From assembly GCA_964408945.1 (NCBI GenBank), contig CAYPBJ010000017.1, positions 1 to 46,632 on the forward strand: a DNA stretch of 46,632 nt, written 5' to 3'. Positions within the stretch are counted from its first letter, which is position 1, and every line of letters starts with the position of its first letter. The notes below the pieces were generated by a model, which saw only the letters and a list, made by a program, of their open reading frames with translations, had not been told where the DNA came from and searched no databases. The position numbers and the translations under genes were made by a program. Positions 1 to 7,557 of the stretch are shown one piece after another. Source of the DNA: VMCP01 sp964408945 (GTDB taxonomy: Bacteria > Bacteroidota > Bacteroidia > NS11-12g > UBA955).

Positions 1-147
1 TTGGTACAATATGCAATAATTGAATTTAAAGATGTTGTTTCCAAAGTTGATTTTATATATTGGGATTATAAATTAAGTGATATCACGGAAGATTTATATT
101 CACAGTTAAACTCGAAAATTACACTTTTCAACCGCAGTTTAAATTAA
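1..147 (+). CDS. C-terminal fragment of an unidentified protein (cut by window edge)
   Basis: An open frame enters from the left edge and ends at TAA 145-147, giving 48 residues that finish with ITLFNRSLN. It is rich in Ile, Asp and Lys with no recognisable motif, so I assign no function. The stop lies only 8 bases before the first KASIII gene, so it is probably the upstream member of the same operon. In related polysaccharide loci this place is often taken by an acyl-carrier, phosphatase or acyltransferase gene, but nothing here shows which. The true start lies outside the window. Confidence 0.5.
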   Translation: MVQYAIIEFKDVVSKVDFIYWDYKLSDITEDLYSQLNSKITLFNRSLN

Positions 148-155
148 TTAAGAAG

Positions 156-1214
156 ATGGCAATTTCCGAGATACACAATATTAAAATAAAGGCTATTTCT
201 TCATGTGTACCAGAAGAGATCAAGTACAATATTGATTATTTTAGTCCAACAGATTATCAAAGATTCAAGAATTCTGTGGGTGTCGAAAAGCGCCATGTAG
301 TTCAAGAGAATCAATGTACATCAGATTTATGTTTTAAAGCGGCAACAGAGATATTTAAAAATATAAATATAGAAACTGAAAATATTGAAGTAATTATTTT
401 TGTATCACATACTGCTGATTATAAATTACCTGCTACTGCTTGCATCTTACAAAACAGATTAAAACTTTCAAAAAATTGTATTGCATTCGACGTGACATTA
501 GGATGTTCAGGATTTCCTTATGGCATGAATATTATTTCGAGTTTAATGAGTGTTGGAAAATACAAAAATGGACTTTTGTTGATAGGAAATACTCAATCAA
601 AATATACAACTCCTTCTGATAAATCAGTATATCCATTATTTGCTGATAGCGGTTCAGCTATTTTACTTGAATACGATGAAAATGCTCCCAGTATTTATTT
701 TGATCTTGGTACAGATGGATCCGGATTTGAAGATATAATTGTACCTGATGGTGGAAGTAGAAACCCAGTAAATGAAAGTTCGTTCATATTTGAAACAGAT
801 TTAGATGGAAACAAAAGAAACCGATTACATGAAAAATTAGACGGTATCAATGTTTTTACTTTTGGAATTAGTAGGGCACCTAAAAGTATTTTGAGCTTGT
901 TGAGTCATCTAAAGATGGATGTTAATTCGATTGATTATCTATTATTGCATCAAGCCAATAAGTTGATGACAGAAAAAATCATCAAGAAAGTAAAAATAGA
1001 TCCGGATAAATGCCCAACGAATATTTCCAAATTTGGCAATACGAGTGGGGGTTCAATTCCTCTGCTTATTGTTACAGAACTTTCAAAATTAAATTTACAG
1101 AATAAAACAATAGTAGCTTCTGGTTTTGGTGTAGGCCTATCTTGGGGAACAATGTGTTTTGAATTGGAAGGTTGCCAAATTTGCGAACTTCAAACTTTAA
1201 AAATCTATGAGTAA
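156..1214 (+). CDS. 3-oxoacyl-ACP synthase III (FabH-like), first of two paralogues
   Basis: This 352-residue protein has the thiolase fold of ketoacyl-ACP synthase III, which condenses an acyl-CoA or acyl-ACP starter with malonyl-ACP. The catalytic triad is visible: Cys117 in TLGCSGFPYG, His265 in LLLHQANKLM and Asn295 in FGNTSGGS. Length is slightly above the roughly 320-330 residues of housekeeping FabH. It overlaps the downstream SDR gene by 8 bases, and a second KASIII follows the SDR. That arrangement, next to glycosyltransferase and sugar-aminotransferase genes, suggests a dedicated acyl-chain-making role for a glycan or lipid rather than bulk fatty acid initiation. Family membership is certain; the substrate is unknown. 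Confidence 0.93.
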   Translation: MAISEIHNIKIKAISSCVPEEIKYNIDYFSPTDYQRFKNSVGVEKRHVVQENQCTSDLCFKAATEIFKNINIETENIEVIIFVSHTADYKLPATACILQNRLKLSKNCIAFDVTLGCSGFPYGMNIISSLMSVGKYKNGLLLIGNTQSKYTTPSDKSVYPLFADSGSAILLEYDENAPSIYFDLGTDGSGFEDIIVPDGGSRNPVNESSFIFETDLDGNKRNRLHEKLDGINVFTFGISRAPKSILSLLSHLKMDVNSIDYLLLHQANKLMTEKIIKKVKIDPDKCPTNISKFGNTSGGSIPLLIVTELSKLNLQNKTIVASGFGVGLSWGTMCFELEGCQICELQTLKIYE

Positions 1215-1917
1215 TTTAATGTTGGGTAAAAATATTATTGTTTCAGGCGGTTCTGGAAATATTAGCAGTGCAGTAATAAATGGTTTACTAGAAGACGGTG
1301 CCATGGTATATGCTTTAACCAGAAAGGAAGAATTGGAAATAAATCATCCTAATTTGAAAGTGGTTCATGCCCCTGAAATATCCAACCTGAATTTTGTGGA
1401 AATAAATCAAAATAAATTTGATGGAATTGTATTTGCTCAAGGAATAAATAACAAATACCCTGTCAAATACTTAGCAATAGAAAAATACCAGGAAATTTTT
1501 AAAATAAACGTTGAGTATTGCATCGAACTTATAAGAGTTTTACTCAAAGCAAAGCAGATTAACATTGGAGCGTCCATTGTATTCATTTCATCTATCTCAT
1601 CAATACATTTTTCGGTTTCGAATGCGGCTTACAGCGCAAGTAAGGCTGCATTAGAAGCGTATGCTAATACGTTGGTTTTGGAATTAGCACCACAAAAAAT
1701 CAGAGTAAATATAATCAGACCGGGACTATTAGAGGGAAAAATGAAAGATTCATATGCGCTTGATGATTCAATCTCCAACTTTGTTCAGAAAATTCCTTTG
1801 AAAAGATTAGGCACTGCCCAAGATATTTCTAATTTGGTAATGTTTTTATTGTCTGATAAATCTTCTTGGATGACTGGAACAACCATCGATATTGATGGAG
1901 GAATAAAGTTTATATAA
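1207..1917 (+). CDS. SDR-family oxidoreductase (FabG-like ketoreductase)
   Basis: A 236-residue classical short-chain dehydrogenase. The cofactor-binding glycine motif is SGGSGNIS near residues 13-20, the structural Asn is in KINV at residue 101, and the catalytic Ser129, Tyr142 and Lys146 (YSASK) are all present. The C-terminal MTGTTIDIDGGIKFI is typical of FabG-type enzymes. Lying between two KASIII genes, it most likely reduces the 3-ketoacyl product to a 3-hydroxyacyl group (inference). Its start overlaps the preceding gene by 8 bases and its TAA shares a base with the next ATG (TAATG), so all three enzymes should be translationally coupled. Confidence 0.93.
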   Translation: MSNLMLGKNIIVSGGSGNISSAVINGLLEDGAMVYALTRKEELEINHPNLKVVHAPEISNLNFVEINQNKFDGIVFAQGINNKYPVKYLAIEKYQEIFKINVEYCIELIRVLLKAKQINIGASIVFISSISSIHFSVSNAAYSASKAALEAYANTLVLELAPQKIRVNIIRPGLLEGKMKDSYALDDSISNFVQKIPLKRLGTAQDISNLVMFLLSDKSSWMTGTTIDIDGGIKFI

Positions 1918-2972
1918 TGGCAAATACTGAGATTCATAATGTAAGCATAAAAGGTATAGCGGCTTGTGTTCCAATGCATATTGAACATAATTCAAATAAT
2001 CCATTGTTTACGACGGAAGAATTAGATCGGGTGTGCGAGACAACGGGAGTCTATAGAAGAAGGACAGCGGTTGAAGGAGTTACAACTTCAGATTTTTGTG
2101 TTGCAGCTACTGAAAAATTGTTAATAGATTTGAATTGGGAGAAGTCGGATATAGAAGTTCTCGTTTTTGTCACTCAAACACCAGATTATAGAAATCCTGC
2201 AACATCTTGTTTGATTCAAGACCGATTGGGTTTGAAAACAACTTGCATGGCTTTGGATGTTTCTTTGGGATGTTCTGGATATGTTTATGGTCTTTCAATC
2301 ATAAGCTCAATTATGTCTGCTGGAAAGCTGAAAAAAGGGTTACTTTTGGTAGGAGATACCGCTAATCAAACATCATCTCCCTTAGATAAAAGTAGAGCCT
2401 TGCTTTTTGGCGATGCGGGTGCGGCAACTGCATTGGAGTATGATGAAAATGCAGAAACGATGAAGTTTGACTTTGGAACAGATGGTTCTGGTTATCAAGC
2501 CATTTATACACCACATAGCGGATTTAGAAATCGCGTTAAGCCAGAATCCTTTGAAATGGTTGATTATGGTGGAGGAATTGTTCGTGCTAAAGTGCATTCA
2601 TGGTTAGATGGTTTGGAAGTTTTTTCTTTTGGAATCTCTAGAGCCCCTAAAACAGTTAAAAGTTTATGGAGCTATTTTGGTTTGAGACAAGATAATTTTG
2701 ATTTTTTCTTATTCCATCAGGCAAATAAGCAAATGAATGAGAAAATTCGAAATAAACTTGAAATTCCAGCGGAAAAAGTGCCATATAACCTAGCTGATTT
2801 TGGAAACTGCTCTTCTGCATCTATTCCATTATTGATGGTGACAAATTTGCAAAATGAATTAAAGTCAAAATCTTTGAATTTATGCCTTTGTGGATTTGGG
2901 GTTGGACTTTCTTGGGGAACAACGGCAGTAGTCACTGATAAAATTGTGGTTTCAGAACTGGTTGAAATTTAA
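1917..2972 (+). CDS. 3-oxoacyl-ACP synthase III (FabH-like), second paralogue
   Basis: This 351-residue KASIII is clearly paralogous to the one at 156-1214: both open with EIHN-x2-IK-x-I-x2-CVP and share the SIMSAGK/SLMSVGK and FGISRAPK stretches. The triad is intact: Cys119 in SLGCSGYVYG, His267 in FLFHQANKQM and Asn297 in FGNCSSAS. With both copies catalytically complete, they could act on different chains, act in sequence, or form a heterodimer; the sequence does not decide. The gene overlaps both neighbours by one base (TAATG junctions at 1917 and 2972), placing it firmly in the operon. Confidence 0.93.
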   Translation: MANTEIHNVSIKGIAACVPMHIEHNSNNPLFTTEELDRVCETTGVYRRRTAVEGVTTSDFCVAATEKLLIDLNWEKSDIEVLVFVTQTPDYRNPATSCLIQDRLGLKTTCMALDVSLGCSGYVYGLSIISSIMSAGKLKKGLLLVGDTANQTSSPLDKSRALLFGDAGAATALEYDENAETMKFDFGTDGSGYQAIYTPHSGFRNRVKPESFEMVDYGGGIVRAKVHSWLDGLEVFSFGISRAPKTVKSLWSYFGLRQDNFDFFLFHQANKQMNEKIRNKLEIPAEKVPYNLADFGNCSSASIPLLMVTNLQNELKSKSLNLCLCGFGVGLSWGTTAVVTDKIVVSELVEI

Positions 2973-4042
2973 TGTATTTCAATAAGCAATATTCTCTAAT
3001 CATTGCTACTTTACGGATTTTTTCGAAGTTGTTTGATTTTCGACCCAAACATCAAAAAATTGATTTGTCCACCGTACAATCTGTTTTGATTCTGGATTAT
3101 CAGCAAATTGGGGACATTGTAGTTTCTACAGGATTTATTCGAGATCTAAAACTTAAGTTTCCTCATCTTGAAATTTCAATCAAAGGGCTTCCCTTTTTAA
3201 AAGATGTACTAGAATATGATAATCATATTTCTAAAATATACATTGATAATGGTAGCTGGTTGAACCGTTGGTTTACAGCACGAAAGTCATTAGAAAAATT
3301 TGATTTAGTCGTTTGTCCACGAGGGGACATTAGAGATATTATATTAGGCAGGTTACAAAGTAAGAAATGGTTGATTAGTTTTGATTTTACCGGAGGAAAT
3401 TTATTCCTGGATGCGGTTGTGCCTCCTGGTGTAATGAATCATATTGCAAAGAGACAAATTCAGTTGGGTCAATATCTTGGAATTTATCAAAAAGACCATG
3501 AATACACATATGAATTAAAAGTACCAATTTTCACGGAAGATAAATATCCTTCAAACAATATTGCTATACACATTGGATCGTCTAGAAAACTAAGGCAACT
3601 TCCTACAATAGAATTATTCCAAATCATCGATTATCTTTTTGACAGAGGGTATTTCGTTACATTTTTTGATGCACCAGGTCTTAAAGATGGTTTAATACAA
3701 GCTATAGAGAAGAGATACAATTCAAAGAAATTGACAATTTGGAGCGGAAAATTGGCTGATTTCATTTTAGAACTTCCGAAGTATCACTCATTGATTACTA
3801 CCGATAGTGCCCAATCACATATGGCATCTGGCTGGGGAATGAGAACATATGTACTTTTCGGTCCAAGTAAATTGGAGTTTTGTTTTCCCTATGGGGAAAA
3901 GGTTTCAAACATACGAAAGACAGATGTGAAATGTTCACCCTGTGCACAATATAAGTGTTCAAATGCTACACATCAATTTTGTTATCAGGGAATCTATCGG
4001 TTATTTATTGAGAATTTTGAATTCAACTTGAAGGCAACATAA
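2972..4042 (+). CDS. Glycosyltransferase family 9 (heptosyltransferase-like)
   Basis: A 356-residue GT9-type enzyme, the family of ADP-heptose:LPS heptosyltransferases and related glycosyltransferases. The N-terminal Rossmann-like domain starts at VLILDYQQIGDIVVSTGFIR (residues 38-57), and the C-terminal donor-binding part has TTDSAQSHMASGWGMRTYVLFGPS (277-299) in the usual GT9 place. Near the C-terminus four cysteines (321, 324, 329, 337) form a C-x2-C-x4-C-x7-C pattern also met in other GT9 proteins. It is coupled to the KASIII cassette by a TAATG overlap, which ties the acyl enzymes to glycan assembly. The sugar transferred cannot be read from the sequence. Confidence 0.85.
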   Translation: MYFNKQYSLIIATLRIFSKLFDFRPKHQKIDLSTVQSVLILDYQQIGDIVVSTGFIRDLKLKFPHLEISIKGLPFLKDVLEYDNHISKIYIDNGSWLNRWFTARKSLEKFDLVVCPRGDIRDIILGRLQSKKWLISFDFTGGNLFLDAVVPPGVMNHIAKRQIQLGQYLGIYQKDHEYTYELKVPIFTEDKYPSNNIAIHIGSSRKLRQLPTIELFQIIDYLFDRGYFVTFFDAPGLKDGLIQAIEKRYNSKKLTIWSGKLADFILELPKYHSLITTDSAQSHMASGWGMRTYVLFGPSKLEFCFPYGEKVSNIRKTDVKCSPCAQYKCSNATHQFCYQGIYRLFIENFEFNLKAT

Positions 4043-4060
4043 ATGTTATACTATGTTATA
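4043..4060 (+). repeat. Direct repeat ATGTTATA x2, 10-base period
   Basis: ATGTTATA occurs at 4043-4050 and again at 4053-4060, just after the glycosyltransferase stop and upstream of the likely aminotransferase promoter. One helical turn of spacing would fit a regulator site, but the sequence is AT-rich and chance is a good alternative. Confidence 0.25.
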
Positions 4061-4070
4061 TTTTATGATA

Positions 4071-4101
4071 TTGTAAGGTTAAATACCAAGAATTATCTTT
4101 G
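4071..4101 (+). promoter_or_regulatory. Bacteroidota-type promoter for the aminotransferase gene
   Basis: TATCTTTG at 4094-4101 matches the Bacteroidota -7 consensus TAnnTTTG. A TTG at 4071-4073 sits 20 bases upstream, matching the -33 element and its usual 19-21 base spacing. It lies in the 118-base gap before the aminotransferase ATG at 4161, giving a leader of roughly 50 bases. It suggests that this gene is transcribed separately from the KASIII-GT9 operon. Confidence 0.5.
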
Positions 4102-4160
4102 AATATTACTTTGGCACAAAATTTGAAATTCACTTTACTCGTAAAACTTATACACTAAAA

Positions 4161-5354
4161 ATGACCACTTACACAAGTCTTCCAGAGTCTTTACTACAAT
4201 CTAATCAAAATCAACAATCTGAAAAACCCAAAATTTGGCTTTCATCTCCACACATGAGTGGAAATGAACAGAAATATATAAATGAGGCTTTTGAGTCCAA
4301 TTGGGTTGCTCCGCTTGGAAAGAATATTGATGAATTTGAAAATCAAGTTGCTCATTATACGGGCACTAAATACGCGGCAGCAGTAACCACAGGGACCGCG
4401 GCCTTACAGTTAGCACTTAGGTTGGTTGGTGTTTCAAGAGGGGATTACGTTATCTGCCAAAGTTTGACATTTGTTGCTTCTGCAAACGCAATTTTATATC
4501 ATGGTGCTCAACCCATTTTTGTTGATTCTGAAACAAAAACTTGGGGAATGGATCCTGAACTTCTGGAGAAGGCCATTCTGCATTGCATGTCCCTTGAAAA
4601 GAAACCAAAAGCAATCATCCCAGTTCACCTATATGGAATGCCTGTGAACATGGTAGAAATCATGCGCATTGCAAAAAAATATCGTATTCCGGTGATTGAG
4701 GATGCTGCTGAGGCATTGGGTTCATCAATAAACGGAAAGATGTGTGGTTCATTTGGTGATTTTGGTGTTATCAGTTTTAATGGAAATAAGATTATTACTA
4801 CTTCGGGCGGTGGAATGTTGCTTTCAGACAATCCCAAGAAGATAGAAAAGGCAAAATTTTTAGCAACACAAGCTCGTGAGAATTTTCCTCATTATCAGCA
4901 TGAAGAAATGGGGTATAATTTTAGAATGAGTAATATTTTAGCTGGAATTGGAAGAGGCCAGATGGAGGTACTAGATAGCCGAATTGAAAGTCGTAGAAGT
5001 AATTTTAATTATTATAAGGAACATTTAAGTCAGCTTCCAGGAATATCGTTTTTAAAAGAATTAGAAGGCAGTGTGAGCAATAGATGGTTAACAATCATAT
5101 TGTTAGATCCAAAATTGACTGGTGGAATTGGTCGTGAAGATGTGAGATTGGCATTAGCTGCTGAGAATATTGAATCACGTCCTTTATGGAAGCCGATGCA
5201 TATGCAGCCACTTTTTGAGAGTGCGCCATATTTTGGCAAGGGTATAGCCATGAAATTATTTAAACACGGTTTGTGTTTACCCAGCGGCAGTAATCTAAAC
5301 AATGAAGAATTGGATAGGGTTATTGGGGTGATTAAGAATGTTATAAAGCACTAA
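4161..5354 (+). CDS. DegT/DnrJ/EryC1/StrS-family PLP-dependent sugar aminotransferase
   Basis: A 397-residue fold-type I aminotransferase of the sugar-aminotransferase family, which normally transfers an amino group from glutamate to a nucleotide-linked keto-sugar. WLSSPHMSGNEQKYI near the N-terminus, the TTGTAALQLAL phosphate-binding segment (77-87), DAAEALGS (181-188) and the internal-aldimine Lys210 in SFNGNKIITT are all in place. The roughly 20 residues before WLSSPHM are a Ser/Gln-rich extension. It lies after the GT9 gene with its own promoter, suggesting synthesis of an amino or acylamino sugar for a surface glycan. The exact sugar is not determinable. Confidence 0.92.
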   Translation: MTTYTSLPESLLQSNQNQQSEKPKIWLSSPHMSGNEQKYINEAFESNWVAPLGKNIDEFENQVAHYTGTKYAAAVTTGTAALQLALRLVGVSRGDYVICQSLTFVASANAILYHGAQPIFVDSETKTWGMDPELLEKAILHCMSLEKKPKAIIPVHLYGMPVNMVEIMRIAKKYRIPVIEDAAEALGSSINGKMCGSFGDFGVISFNGNKIITTSGGGMLLSDNPKKIEKAKFLATQARENFPHYQHEEMGYNFRMSNILAGIGRGQMEVLDSRIESRRSNFNYYKEHLSQLPGISFLKELEGSVSNRWLTIILLDPKLTGGIGREDVRLALAAENIESRPLWKPMHMQPLFESAPYFGKGIAMKLFKHGLCLPSGSNLNNEELDRVIGVIKNVIKH

Positions 5355-5373
5355 AATTACATTGATATTGAGG

Positions 5374-5381
5374 TAAATTTG
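5374..5381 (+). promoter_or_regulatory. Possible leaderless promoter (-7 element) for dihydrofolate reductase
   Basis: TAAATTTG ends five bases before the ATG at 5387. That puts the expected transcription start at or next to the start codon. No good -33 TTG is seen at the expected distance, so confidence is limited. Confidence 0.35.
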
Positions 5382-5386
5382 CCTTG

Positions 5387-5878
5387 ATGAAAATCACACT
5401 TATTGCTGCAATAGGCAAAAACAACGAACTGGGGTCAAACAATAAATTGTTGTGGCATATTCCTGAGGATTTTCAGTGGTTTAAAGCAAAAACCATGGGC
5501 AAAACTATGATAATGGGTAGAAATACCATGGATAGTTTAGGTAAACCTTTGAAAAATAGAGAAAACTGGGTTTTAACCCGGGATTTAAGCAGAGTTAATG
5601 AAGGGTTTGAAGGATTTACAACCTGGGAGGCTGTGTTTGATAAAGCTACTGAGATTCAATTAAATGAACTAATGGTAATTGGTGGCGCGGAAATATATCG
5701 TCACGCAATTGATTTCGCAGACGAATTAATCATTACCCATGTACATTCTGAATTTCCGAATGCGGATGTATTTTTTCCAGTGATATCTGAAAATTGGGAA
5801 TTGAAAGAGTCAATTCTGCCTGAAAAACAAGCAGAATTTGATTTCTTTTTTGCGATTTACAGTAAAAAAATTATTTAA
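5387..5878 (+). CDS. folA: Dihydrofolate reductase
   Basis: Reduces dihydrofolate to tetrahydrofolate with NADPH. The 163-residue protein has the usual DHFR length and order: MKITLIAAIGKNNELG, then LLWHIPEDFQWFK with the catalytic acidic residue Asp28, then KTMIMGRNTMDSLGKPL for NADPH and folate contacts, and VIGGAEIYRHAI for the cofactor loop. An in-frame TTG lies one codon upstream (5384), but the ATG at 5387 gives the canonical N-terminus and is chosen. The 3' end overlaps the convergent oxygenase gene by 8 bases. Thymidylate synthase, a common neighbour, is not in view. Confidence 0.95.
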   Translation: MKITLIAAIGKNNELGSNNKLLWHIPEDFQWFKAKTMGKTMIMGRNTMDSLGKPLKNRENWVLTRDLSRVNEGFEGFTTWEAVFDKATEIQLNELMVIGGAEIYRHAIDFADELIITHVHSEFPNADVFFPVISENWELKESILPEKQAEFDFFFAIYSKKII

Positions 5879-6653
5879 AGTCTCTAAATATTTCTCCGCG
5901 TTTATCGTGGAAGTTTTTCTTTTTCCAAAGAGCTGAATGCGGCTTATCGAATTGAATCAAATCAGAAGGACGTGCTTCTTTAGTATAATAATAAAGGATT
6001 ATTGATTTTCTCGAATCACCATCGGGGAAGTTTAGTGGGTTTGGTAAGCCGTGGAATGAATAATCATGTGTATCAAATACTACCAATCTATTAAAAATGG
6101 GTTCAATTTCTTTTACTAATTCTTCACCGTTGTAATTATACAATCCGAATTCACCTCCCCAACCCGGTTGCCAATTTTTGTTCAAGTAAAGTATTGCATT
6201 CACCCTTCTATTTAAACCAGTTGCATCGTGATAGTTGCCATCCACGTGAATGTCAAGTAAACCGCCTCTAACAGTTGCATTTAATCCCCCTCCGGTGAAA
6301 TAGGGGTCTGGAATTAATTTAGGAATATCGAGAACTTCGGAAATTGCGGATAATATAGGTGCGCTATTGAATAATCTGATTGCATCAACTATTCCATCAG
6401 GAATATCAAATTCACTTTTCCAGTTGGAACGCATTTTAACTTCAATTTCGGGTGTATTGGTTTTTTCCCAAGTCTCGGAATTATTGTCTGGAAAGTTTAA
6501 AAGACACTCATTTGCTAGACTTTCTGGTAAAAAATTATCAATGTGAAAGTGTTTAAAGGGCTCTTCAAAGTAATTTCCTGAACTTTTCACGTTGCCAATC
6601 TTTTGATGCAATTCGTCAGAAATTAACTTTAATTTTGTTTGAGGAAGATTCAT
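5871..6653 (-). CDS. 2-oxoglutarate/Fe(II)-dependent oxygenase (prolyl-4-hydroxylase-like)
   Basis: A 260-residue protein with a double-stranded beta-helix oxygenase domain. The iron-binding triad is His136 and Asp138 (DIHVDGNYH) with distal His201 (YSFHGLP), and Arg215 (DSRKSIILYYYT) is placed to hold 2-oxoglutarate. NRRVNAILYLNKNWQPGWGG is typical of the prolyl-hydroxylase-like 2OG-Fe(II) group, whose members hydroxylate protein side chains or small molecules. The substrate is unknown. It is divergent from nadK with only 22 bases between the start codons, and its 3' end overlaps the dihydrofolate reductase gene. Confidence 0.85.
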   Translation of the reverse strand: MNLPQTKLKLISDELHQKIGNVKSSGNYFEEPFKHFHIDNFLPESLANECLLNFPDNNSETWEKTNTPEIEVKMRSNWKSEFDIPDGIVDAIRLFNSAPILSAISEVLDIPKLIPDPYFTGGGLNATVRGGLLDIHVDGNYHDATGLNRRVNAILYLNKNWQPGWGGEFGLYNYNGEELVKEIEPIFNRLVVFDTHDYSFHGLPNPLNFPDGDSRKSIILYYYTKEARPSDLIQFDKPHSALWKKKNFHDKRGEIFRDFK

Positions 6654-6657
6654 AAAT

Positions 6658-6665
6658 CAAATTTA
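6658..6665 (-). promoter_or_regulatory. Leaderless -7 element for the 2OG-Fe(II) oxygenase
   Basis: On the minus strand the sequence reads TAAATTTG, then four bases, then ATG. It is a full match to TAnnTTTG within the 22-base divergent gap. No clear -33 TTG is present. Any nadK promoter would have to lie inside the oxygenase gene. Confidence 0.4.
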
Positions 6666-6675
6666 AATAAAATCC

Positions 6676-7557
6676 ATGAAAATAGGAGTATTCTCGAAGT
6701 CAATAAATGATCCGAAACATCGAGATGCACTGCTCGTTCTAGTGAGAATTTTACAGAAACGGGGACATGAGATATGGACAACTCCATCGTTGGAAGATTT
6801 TATACGAATGAACCACGTTGATATATCACCGTTGGTCTTTGATGAAGTTGAGGGCATCGGAAAACCCATCGATTTTTTGTTTAGTATTGGTGGTGATGGA
6901 ACGGTACTTGAGTCATTAAAAATTGTAAAGTCAAGTGAGGTTCCGATTTTATCAATTAATACAGGTAGGTTGGGATTTTTAACCGGTGTTGGTCTTAGTG
7001 AGTTGGAAGATGCAATAGAGAGGATTGAATTAGGGCAATATATTCTTGAATCACGCTCATTATTGCATTTAGAGTCATCAGAAAAGGTGTTTAATTTCAA
7101 CTTTGCATTGAACGACTTTGTGATCCATAAGAAAGAGACTTCAAGTATGATTGTAGTACATGCTTATTTGAATGGGGAGTTTTTAAATTCTTATTGGAGT
7201 GATGGTCTGATACTTTCTACTCCGACTGGTTCAACGGGTTATAGTTTGAGTTGCGGTGGACCAATATTATTTCCAAAGTCTGATAGTTTTGTTTTAACGC
7301 CAATTGCTCCGCATAATCTGAATGTAAGACCCGTGGTAATTCCAGATGATGCTGTAATTTCCTTTGAGATTGAAGGAAGAGCAAATTCTTATCTAACCAG
7401 TTTAGATTCGCGAAGCCAAAGTATTACAAAAGATGTAACAATGGCGGTAAGAAGAGCTGATTTTGTTTTGAAGTTATTGAGATTGAACGACACCAATTTC
7501 ATGGATAATTTGCGTTCAAAGTTGAGTTGGGGATATGATAGGAGGTCAGAGAATTGA
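6676..7557 (+). CDS. nadK: NAD kinase
   Basis: Phosphorylates NAD to NADP in the cytosol. The 293-residue protein shows the two NAD kinase signatures: GGDGT at residues 72-76 (FSIGGDGTVLES), and the glycine-rich STPTGSTGYSLSCGGP at 181-196. SINTGRLGFLTGV (93-105) is also standard. Length matches the family. The stop TGA overlaps the TTG start of the next gene, so nadK appears to be the first gene of a run with the nuclease-like and GH13 genes. That is an odd partnership for a housekeeping enzyme and may only reflect compact packing. Confidence 0.96.
   Translation: MKIGVFSKSINDPKHRDALLVLVRILQKRGHEIWTTPSLEDFIRMNHVDISPLVFDEVEGIGKPIDFLFSIGGDGTVLESLKIVKSSEVPILSINTGRLGFLTGVGLSELEDAIERIELGQYILESRSLLHLESSEKVFNFNFALNDFVIHKKETSSMIVVHAYLNGEFLNSYWSDGLILSTPTGSTGYSLSCGGPILFPKSDSFVLTPIAPHNLNVRPVVIPDDAVISFEIEGRANSYLTSLDSRSQSITKDVTMAVRRADFVLKLLRLNDTNFMDNLRSKLSWGYDRRSEN
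7540..7545 (+). promoter_or_regulatory. Shine-Dalgarno-like AGGAGG before a TTG start
   Basis: AGGAGG at 7540-7545 lies eight bases before the TTG at 7554. Bacteroidota genes rarely depend on such sites, so a perfect core before a rare start codon stands out. It falls inside the nadK coding sequence (codons for Asp-Arg-Arg-Ser), so codon content could also explain it. Confidence 0.4.

Noticed and set aside
6663..7100. A 145-residue minus-strand frame opposite nadK
   Set aside because: It lies entirely over the conserved NAD kinase coding sequence and its protein is Ser/Asn-rich with no motif. It is a frame shadow.
7540..7545. Reading AGGAGG as proof that ribosome binding sites are used throughout
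   Set aside because: I saw no similar site before other starts, and here it lies within nadK codons, so it cannot be taken as a general signal.
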